Source of the DNA: Amorphophallus konjac
Taxonomy: Eukaryota > Streptophyta > Magnoliopsida > Alismatales > Araceae
Direction: 5' to 3'
Length of the DNA stretch: 64,000 bases
NCBI GenBank assembly: GCA_022559845.1
Contig: JAHNEJ010000082.1
Span: 1 to 64,000, forward strand
Shown here: positions 57,300 to 64,000 of the stretch, piece after piece
How positions within the stretch are numbered: the first letter of the stretch is position 1
Layout: every line of letters starts with the position of its first letter
Made by a program: the position numbers and the translations under genes
The notes under the pieces: model-generated
Database searches by the model: none
Told to the model about the DNA's origin: nothing
The model's input: only the letters and a program-made list of their open reading frames with translations

Positions 57300-58920
57300 A
57301 TTTACAAAATGCACTTTTGAGCGTCGGCCCCAAACCGGGTATCCGATTTGAATTCCGCCAGTTCTCACAAGTCTCTTTTATGTCCCAAGTCCTGTTGGAA
57401 TGATCGGCACGCCGATCAGACGGGTATTTCAGATTTTAGACCCCCGGACCCCGACTTCTTTAATTTTAGACTAACTGTATTTACAAAATGCACTTTTGAG
57501 CGTCGGCCCTAAACCGGGTATCTGATTTGGATTCCGTCAGTTCTCACAGGTCTCTTTTATGTCTCAGGTCCTGTTGGAATGATCGGCACGCCGATCAGAC
57601 GGGTATTTCAGATTTTAGACTCCCGGACCCCGACTTCTTTAATTTTAGACTAAGTGTATTTACAAAATGCACTTTTGAGCATCGGCCCCAAATCGGGTAT
57701 CCGATTTAGATTCCGCCAGTTCTCACAAGTCTCTTTTATGTCCCAGGTCCTGTTGGAATGATCGGCACGCCGATCAGACGGGTATTTCAGATTTTAGATC
57801 TCCGGACCCCCGACTTCTTTAATTTTAGACTAAGTGTATTTACAAAATGAACTTTTGAGGGTCGGCCCCAAATCGGGTATCCGATTTGGATTCCGCCAGT
57901 TCTCACAAGTCTCTTTTATGTCCCAGATCCTGTTGGAATGATCGGCACGCCGATCAGACGAGTATTTCAGATTTTAGACCCTCGGACCCCAACTTCTTTA
58001 ATTTTAGACTAAGTGTATTTACAAAATACACTTTTGAGCGTCGGCCCCAAACCGGGTATCCGATTTGGATTCCGCCAGTTTTCACATGTCTCTTTTATGT
58101 CCCAGGTCATGTTGGAATGATCGGCACGTCGATCAGACGGGTATTTCAGATTTTAGACTCCCGGACCCTGACTTCTTTAATTTTAGACTAAGTGTATTTA
58201 CAAAATGAACTTTTGAGCGTCGGCCCCAAACCGAATATCTGATTTGAATTCCGTCAGTTCTCACAAGTCTCTTTTATGTCTCAGGTCCTGTTGGGATGAT
58301 CGGCACGCCGATCATATGTGTATTTCAGATTTTAGACCCCCGGACCCCGACTTCTTTAATTTTAGACTAAGTGTATTTACAAAATGCACTTTTGAGCGTC
58401 GGCCCCAAACCGGGTATCCGATTTGGATTCCGCCAGTTCTCACAAGTCTCTTTTATGTCCCAGGTCATGTTGGAATGATCGGCATGCCGATCAGATGGGT
58501 ATCTCCGATTTTAGACCCCCGGACCCTGACTTCTTTAATTTTAGACAAGTGTATTTACAAAATGCACTTTTGAGCGCCGTCCCCAAACTGAGTATCCGAT
58601 TTGGATTCTGCCAGTTCTCACAAGTCTCTTTTATGTCCCACGTCCTGTTGGAATGATCGGCACGCCGATCAGATGGGTATTTCAGATTTTAGACCCCCGG
58701 ACCCCGAATTAAATGAATCCTTCTAAACTAAGTTAGTTTTGAAAACACACTTAGTTTTGAATTGGGTTATTTGAGTGTCAGGGTCAAACTGGATATCTGA
58801 TTTGTAATCTATCAGCTGACTCAGCTCTCACAACTCACGTGTACCTCGCAAGTCGTGTTGGAACGATCAGCACGTCGATCAGACCAGTATTTCAGATTTT
58901 AGACCCCTGAACCCCGAATT
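57300..58920 (+). repeat. 179-bp tandem array, eight units plus one divergent
   Basis: Units have period 177-180 bp. Each contains an 18-bp palindrome TGATCGGC-AC-GCCGATCA, starting at 57401, 57580, 57759, 57939, 58118, 58297, 58477 and 58654. Three of them have single changes. A ninth, diverged unit lies at about 58740-58920. The size is nucleosome-like and satellite-like. It lies in an intron of the CACTA gene. Confidence 0.93.
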
Positions 58921-59029
58921 TTCCCAATTCTTCTAAACTAAGTTACTTTTGAAAACTAACTGAGTTTTTAAATTAATTATGAATATAATTGAGTAATTCT
59001 ATCAAAATAAAAACATAATAAACATGAAC

Positions 59030-59443
59030 CTGATGGGCATGTGCTGTGGTGGTGGTGGATCCATGATGGAGAATTCCCACCTAGGAGAGGAGGCCCCTGA
59101 TTGCCTACAATATGGTTGCCTGCTGGCTAGATATCTCCTCTCGGATGTGCCGCGGCATCTACTGCTGCAAATCATCAATCCTTCTTTGGACGATGTCCAT
59201 GACGTCGCTGGCTTGGGAACTGGGGGCAGGTGGAGGTACACTGAATGAACTGCTACAGGTTTAGGCAGAGCTTGAACTCACACACGATGATATCACCGTG
59301 CTAGAGTCCAGGCTCTCCCCAAAATCATATAGCCGACCTTTCTTCGGTACGCCAGCTGCTGCCACCCATTCCGTCGGATCAAACTCCGGATGCTGCGTGT
59401 CTCCCTCCCCGTACTTCTCTGTCACAGCTCTGCTATATGTTTC
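59030..59443 (-). pseudogene. CACTA Transposase_24 gene, exon with four stops
   Basis: After acceptor TTTCTAG the frame reads EKYGEGDTQHPEFDPTEW, then AAGVPKKGRLYDFGES, the signature end of the Transposase_24 (Ptta/En/Spm) domain. A C-terminal helix follows (DVMDIVQRRIDDLQQ, IREEISSQQATIL). Four in-frame stops follow, each explainable by one C-to-T change (CAA to TAA, CAG to TAG). The donor is CAG|GTTCAT. Confidence 0.75.
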
Positions 59444-59532
59444 CTAGAAATTGAAACATTTGACTAGTCAATTTCATATGAATCAATCCGATTTAAATGA
59501 ACGGTAGAAGTTGTATATGTAGATAAACTTAC

Positions 59533-59637
59533 CGCTACTGAGTGAACTCTTTCACTCACAAATTGATCTGTCCCCTTCTTTTTGTGTGTTCTATCGAACA
59601 CCTCGAGGAACGACGGAGCTCGATTAAGCTCCACAAC
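59533..59637 (-). pseudogene. CACTA Transposase_24 gene, exon 3
   Basis: VVELNRAPSFLEVFDRTHKK then GTDQFVSER: the conserved E-x-F-x-x-THKKK block of the domain. The donor is GCG|GTAAGT; the acceptor is ATAACAG. Confidence 0.75.
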
Positions 59638-59705
59638 CTGTTATATAAACGATGCAAAAAAATGTCATATATATTAACATATAAATTGAAACATTACTTA
59701 GCATT

Positions 59706-60028
59706 TTTTATTTATGAGTCGCGAAAGAAATGCACCCACTCGTATGCAAATTTGCGCCCGATTTTGACGCCCTGTTTGCTTTGGCTTTTTCGGACTTTGC
59801 TATCCAGCTGGGATCGGCAAATTTGTCACATGCTATCTCCCAATCCTTCTTCCTCATCCATAGAGGGCAGTGCTCCTTCCACAGCTGTCGGTCTTCACTC
59901 CCACCAGCCTTATTTTTAGCGTGTGCTAGGGCCTCATGTACTTTCTTTCAGAAATAGTCCTTCATAGTCTTCTCCCAGGCCCTCCGACATCTCACCGCGT
60001 CATGTCCACACGTGAATTGATAAGTCCG
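59706..60028 (-). pseudogene. CACTA Transposase_24 gene, exon 2
   Basis: It runs from acceptor TTTGCAG through RAWEKTMKDYF, an in-frame TGA at 59948-59950, then WKEHCPLWMRKKDWEIACDK and SEKAKANRASKSG...HTSGCISFATHK. This is the N-terminal half of the Transposase_24 domain. The 5' splice site near 59700 is uncertain. Confidence 0.72.
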
Positions 60029-60113
60029 CTGCAAATAAAATAAGTTTCACACTTAGTATACTGTTGGGAATTGAGTTTGGAAAATACTTGAATTAATTGA
60101 TGTAATTACGTAC

Positions 60114-60240
60114 TGAGAACATGTCCCATAAGTTGTCGCAGACTTCCACTGAAAATTCCTTGAAAGATGTTGCGTCGGGCACATGTGCCATTACTATAGA
60201 GTTTGAATGATGGACAGTCTTATGAGGTTCAAATTTCTTA
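60114..60240 (-). pseudogene. CACTA Transposase_24 gene, exon 1 (5' end unclear)
   Basis: After acceptor AATTGTAG: KKFEPHKTVHHSN, VPDATSFKEFSVEVCDNLWD, a typical segment before the domain core. An earlier exon may lie at about 60320-60360 before a GTAAAT donor. Confidence 0.55.
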
Positions 60241-60417
60241 CTACAATTATAAATGTCAAAATATTCATATTAGACAGTTGAAGGCTAAATAATGAATGTA
60301 ATAACCTTATAAATTTACTCGGAGATCCAACACGGGCGACGTTCATCACGGGTCATGCCTCCCTCGTGACGACTGCCGGCATCGTCAAGTGGCTGAGTGG
60401 TGGGGGTGTGCCCTGTT

Positions 60418-60436
60418 TAAAGACAAGGGGGAGGGG
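60418..60436 (+). promoter_or_regulatory. Polypurine tract before the Tekay-type LTR
   Basis: AAAGACAAGGGGGAGGGG abuts the LTR start TGTAATGCC. A PPT on this side implies element DNA to the left, although only about 50 bp could belong to it. Confidence 0.6.
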
Positions 60437-60774
60437 TGTAATGCCCCGAATTTTTCGGATCCTTGTTCATGGGTCCCGGATCTGGTTTTTCTGAGTGTCA
60501 GACTCCGAAGTGCCCGAAATTTCGTTTCGGACATCTTTTGTGTTCGGATCGGCGCGATCCGGAGTTGTTTCGGAGGCCCGGAAGCGTTCCGCGGCTTTTC
60601 CGCGTGTGTTTTCCGATTCCCGGTGTGTGTTTCGGTAATTCCTTCGGAACCTCGTCACGGGTGAACGGGGCTGTTCACCAGGGCGCGAGTGGTACCGTTG
60701 CGATCGGTGTGTTCCGAGGATCGCAGAAATGTGATTTTCTATTTTTCGGTATTTTCGGGAATTTCCGGATTTTC

Positions 60775-60784
60775 TATATAATAA
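60775..60784 (+). promoter_or_regulatory. TATA box of the Tekay-type LTR
   Basis: TTTTCTATATAATAACCTCC followed by a TCTCTCTCCCC initiator-like region. Reads rightward into the element. Confidence 0.65.
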
Positions 60785-61324
60785 CCTCCTTTTTCTCTCT
60801 CCCCATCTCATTTTCTCTCTTCCCTCCCTCTCTCTTCTCTCACGTTCTCTCCTCTCCCCCTCTCACTCCGGGCGGCCGACGGAGGCGGCGAGGGCGGGGC
60901 GGCGTGGCTCGTGGGGCGTGGAGCGACGGGTACGGGATGAGGATCGCGGTGGTGGAGGCGGTTCGTGGGATCGTGAACCGGCGAGGGTTTGAATGGCGTT
61001 TCTTCGTGGATCGGCGTCCACGGCTCGTAGAATCTTCGGTGGAGGTAGGGAGATGGACCCTCAACCCGTGTACTTCAATTCCCGCGAGTTTCGTAGGCCG
61101 TGGTGAGCCGAGCGGGCTAAACGGGGTGATTTGGGAAAAATGCATATTTTTGGGGTGTGAGCCGAATCTTGTGTTTTGATCGTGTTTTTGGGGTTTAAAT
61201 GGGTCCTCTCGGTGCCAGAGGGGTTGGGGAATGTTCCCCCCTTTGTTTCCCCATCACCCGGGGGTGATCGGGGCGTGGAATGGGTTTTCCTGCCGTTTCT
61301 ATCATTTTTCGGGCGCGGACTGAG

Positions 61325-61574
61325 AACGCGCTAGCTTCCAGTAGCGCGTTCTTGAGTGTCGCGCTGCCCCGACGGGGCGCGTTCATCGGAGAAGATGAAC
61401 AGTAAGGCGGTTCTTGTCGCGCACTAGGGTCCCAGCGCATTTTTGGTTGTCGCGCTATAGGATCATAGCGCGACCTGGTCTGGTCGCGCTATGGACCTAT
61501 AGCGCGTTCTCGCTGAACGCGCTAGGTTTGCATAGCGCGTTCTTGCTTAACGCGCTATGCATGTGTAGCGCGTT
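61325..61574. repeat. GCGCTA palindrome array, six hairpins
   Basis: Pairs: AACGCGCTA/TAGCGCGTT (three times), GTCGCGCACTA/CAGCGCATT (imperfect), GTCGCGCTAT/ATAGCGCGAC and GTCGCGCTAT/ATAGCGCGTT. Loops are 5-8 bp. It lies downstream of the TATA box, so it would be transcribed and could fold in RNA. Confidence 0.88.
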
Positions 61575-63230
61575 CTTGGGGTGGCCTGCCGGGCTGCCCG
61601 AGACGGACGGTCTGCGGCTGATCGTGCTCCCCTTGGGCCGTGTGTGTCCTGGACACCCCGTGGAGTTTTGTGATCGTGTCTTTGGGTGTCCAGAGGTTTG
61701 GTTTACCTCGATTAGCGTTCCCGTGAGTTTAAGGGTCCGAGTGACCTTCTAGTGTTCCGATTGCGTTGTGTTGGTCTCCGGTCGACCCGGTTGTGACCCA
61801 GTGGTCGACCCTTGGCCTCGTGAGTCTTCGCATTGTGGTTTTGGACCTAGGGATTAGGCCAGATTGACGGCTCAGTGCTGTCATGTGCAACGGTCTTGAC
61901 CTCGAGTCTTGTGACTCAAAGGCCGTTGAGTTGTAGGTCTAGTGGGCTGTCCAGAGTCTGGTGGCGTCGTGCCACCTGTTACTCCGTGTTACTCGTAATG
62001 AGTGCGTGCGTGGTTTCTGTGTCCACGTTTCTGTGATCCTCCACTAGTCGTAGCTTCCTGCGCACGCGTGTGCGGACCCACCTGGGAGTGGTGGAGAGCG
62101 CGACCCGGTGAGACGCGGTTTTTAGGCTGGTTTCCGTCGGCCCCTTGCCTTTGCCACCAGAGTCCGGTGGGGGGGAAAACCAGCTAGAGGACCCGACCTA
62201 GAGCAGATGGTCTGTGTGTGCACACGTAGTTGGGGGCTTAGGACACGCGCTGACGAGCGTGACCCCAGCTAGTCCTTGTTGTGGTACTGGTTATTGTGTG
62301 TGTCAGAGTCTCACGCCCGGGGCGTCGTAGCTAGACACTTGTGACGCGGTGTAAGACGTCAGGGGACGCAGCCGGTCGTTCTTCTAGTGGGTGGTGCTCC
62401 TGTCACGTGACGTGAGTTGTTGTGTACCAGGTTTTGTTTCCGTCCGTGAGACGGGACTTCGTGAGTGGTTTCGGGAGAGTTCCCGGAGTCGAGGTCTGGG
62501 GTTTCCGGTGAGTTTCACCGAGGGCCTTTTCCCAGATAGTGTTGTGTTCACGACGGTGAGGTCGTGACCGTGTTCCCTGACCGTGTGGTTTTGGCTTGGG
62601 CCCTTTTGGTGAGGGCAGGCCTCCGCTGCGGAGGTATCGTGACGTTTTCCTAGTAGCGTGGCTAGGGCGGCTCGTGTTTAGTGGTCCCCGATCGTGGAAT
62701 CGGGTGGTCGGGTGCGTGGCTTGGTTGTCCCCCGATGGGAGACTGGGTCGTGTTTTCTGGTACAGTAGGAGTAGCTGTAGAGCCGAGTTTTGACCGGCCA
62801 CCGGTTTGCTGTTCCTGCTGTAGTTGTAGCTCTCCTTTCCGCTACGCCGTTGTTTCCGGTTGGGGTTCCGCGGGATCCCTGCTGAGTCTCTGTTTTGGAG
62901 ACTCATTCCCTGCTTTTCAGGTGTGGCGGTTCTTCTTCCTCGAGGTTCGAGGGCGCGATGCGGAGGTTCTTAGTTGCCAGCTTGCCGGGCCGAGAGTTCA
63001 CTTGGCACGTGGTACGTTTTACTGCTTTAGACTGTACTTTCTGTTGGACTGGACTCTGTTGTAGTTGTTTATTTATTTCTGTTAATTGTTGAATTGTCCT
63101 GCTTTATTTCCTATTTCTTTGTGCCTCCACACTCCTTTTAGCCCTTCCGAGCCCTCCCGGCTCGTGGGCGGCGGTGCGAGTCTCGGGTTATCGGGTCTTC
63201 CCGGTAATCGGATTCTCGGGTCGTCACAGC

Positions 63231-63242
63231 TGATATCAGAGC
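63231..63242 (+). promoter_or_regulatory. Primer binding site, tRNA-iMet type
   Basis: TGATATCAGAGC, one mismatch from TGGTATCAGAGC, two bases after the LTR end. Followed by ATGGTT as is common in Tekay/Del elements. It confirms plus orientation. Confidence 0.85.
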
Positions 63243-64000
63243 ATGGTTGTGGACGTACATGGGAATTCGAGATATTGCAGTGATCAGAGTCCGTAAGGTC
63301 CAGTACAGTCAGCAGTTGGCATAGGGTTTCGTGCATGTTTTCCGCTTTGTTTCTCGCTTGAGAGTTTGAGTGCGCTGTGCGGCGCTGTGAAGGTGGTTGT
63401 TGTTCACGGCTTTCGTACTGGCGCGGGGTCTGCGGATCGGGGTCGAGAGCCTTCTCCCTTATCGGTGGTGGCCCTGGTTGTGTTGCGTTGGGCAGAGGTT
63501 GTCGGAGGGCGTGTTGCAGTTCGGGGGATTGTAGCGGTGGTGCATCGAGAGATGTTGTGATCATGGTCCGACGGGACACTTGGTAAGTGTTGTCGGAGGA
63601 GCTGACCTGACGGAAGTGATAGTTTTCTTGGTGCTGGAAGGTGCTATTCCCAGCATGCGTGAGGCTCGAGGTCAGGTCGAGTGTGGAGTTTTCCTTCCGT
63701 TGATCGGAGGTGCGATTGCGTGTCCGGATTGGTTGGCCTTGTGTGTCATGAAGTTCGTGCGAGACGTGCTCTTTGTCTTGGCAAGGTGGTTGCCTGTGAG
63801 AATCGTTGCCCGTTCCCTGATGTGTAAGGATGTTGGCGCTGTTCCGGAAGGATGAGTGTCAACTGGGCGCTGTTTTTGAGATTTGCGGTTGGTGTCGCGG
63901 TTCCCGATGTGTGGAGGATCGGAGTCTGCGGGGTTGCAGATGGTTGTCGAGATGGTGGATCTCGAGTTGGCGTTGTGGTGGCTGTGCGTGTGGATCAGAG
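63243..64000 (+). other. Leader of the Tekay-type element
   Basis: GC-rich, G/T-biased. No gag motif is reached before the window ends. Small frames here lack recognisable domains. Confidence 0.6.

Larger units (their letters stand above)
56424..60360 (-). mobile_element. Decayed CACTA (En/Spm) transposon
   Basis: Evidence: dense subterminal repeats at the left end, a multi-exon Transposase_24-type gene on the minus strand, and a tandem array in an intron. The left end appears cut by the older LTR element: a typical start would be CACTAC, but only CAGCGGGATTTCAGACGG remains. I could not find the right terminal repeat, so the right edge is approximate. A TNP2-like transposase is not visible. 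Confidence 0.75.
60437..63228 (+). mobile_element. LTR of a Tekay/Del-type gypsy element (2792 bp)
   Basis: Starts TGTAATGCCCCGAA and ends GGTCGTCACA. A TATA box lies at 60775, a C/T-rich initiator region follows, and a palindrome array lies at 61325-61574. Frames in it (up to 238 codons at 60463-61179) are not recognisable. The partner LTR is outside the window. Confidence 0.85.

Noticed and set aside
60463..61179. 238-codon frame in the Tekay-type LTR
   Set aside because: It spans the TATA box and the predicted transcription start, has no domain, and its composition follows the GC-rich LTR.

Overview
This window is plant nuclear DNA made almost wholly of transposable elements. The evidence is plant Ty3/gypsy (Tat/Ogre-type and Tekay/Del-type) and Ty1/copia (SIRE-type) LTR retrotransposons, a CACTA (En/Spm) DNA transposon with a Transposase_24-type gene, plant mobile domain (PMD) reading frames, and plant-style introns and TATA boxes. 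I see no convincing host gene, tRNA or rRNA. The species cannot be named from the sequence; it suits a TE-rich angiosperm.

Layout. (a) 1-3652: 3' part of a plus-strand Tat-type element: palindrome arrays, an antisense PMD gene (minus strand, own TATA box) and a polypurine tract. (b) 3653-9991: an LTR (palindrome array ending just before a TATA box at 4578), a leader with six ~90-bp repeats, an unidentified ORF, and a decayed plus-strand pol lacking gag and protease. (c) 9992-10205: terminal fragment of a SIRE-like LTR. (d) 10206-12957 and 51797-56423: the two halves of an older minus-strand Ogre/Tat-like element (gag, leader, PBS, ~4.0-kb LTR). It is split by (e), a complete minus-strand Tat element at 12963-51791 with 4.7-kb LTRs, exact 5-bp target duplication CTTGG, PBS, PPT, gag-pol (47.0 to 37.3 kb) and a spliced antisense gene (20.8 to 35.9 kb). 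(f) 21869-31191: a complete minus-strand copia element with gag only (TR-GAG-like), 2.5-kb LTRs and target duplication TGCAA, inserted in the antisense gene of (e). (g) 56424-60360: a decayed CACTA element into which (d) appears to have jumped; it has terminal repeats, a broken Transposase_24 gene and an eight-copy 179-bp array in an intron. (h) 60437-64000: LTR, PBS and leader of a Tekay/Del-type gypsy element running off the window.

The central part is therefore a four-level nest: CACTA, then (d), then (e), then (f). Without (f), element (e) is about 29.5 kb, which is very large for an LTR retrotransposon.

The most striking signal is regulatory. The motif TGTAYAGACTT is repeated about 37 times in each LTR of the gypsy element (e), about 25 times in each LTR of the unrelated copia element (f), and twice in fragment (c). 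In (e) the copies sit about 21-24 or 32-34 bp apart, close to two or three helical turns. Many of the other arrays here are built on short perfect palindromes (LTR at 3653, LTRs of (f), the 56-bp array of (e), the CACTA array, the Tekay LTR). Two further points deserve attention. A second gag-like zinc-knuckle module lies between protease and reverse transcriptase in (e). Its antisense gene has a promoter, introns and a duplicated exon.
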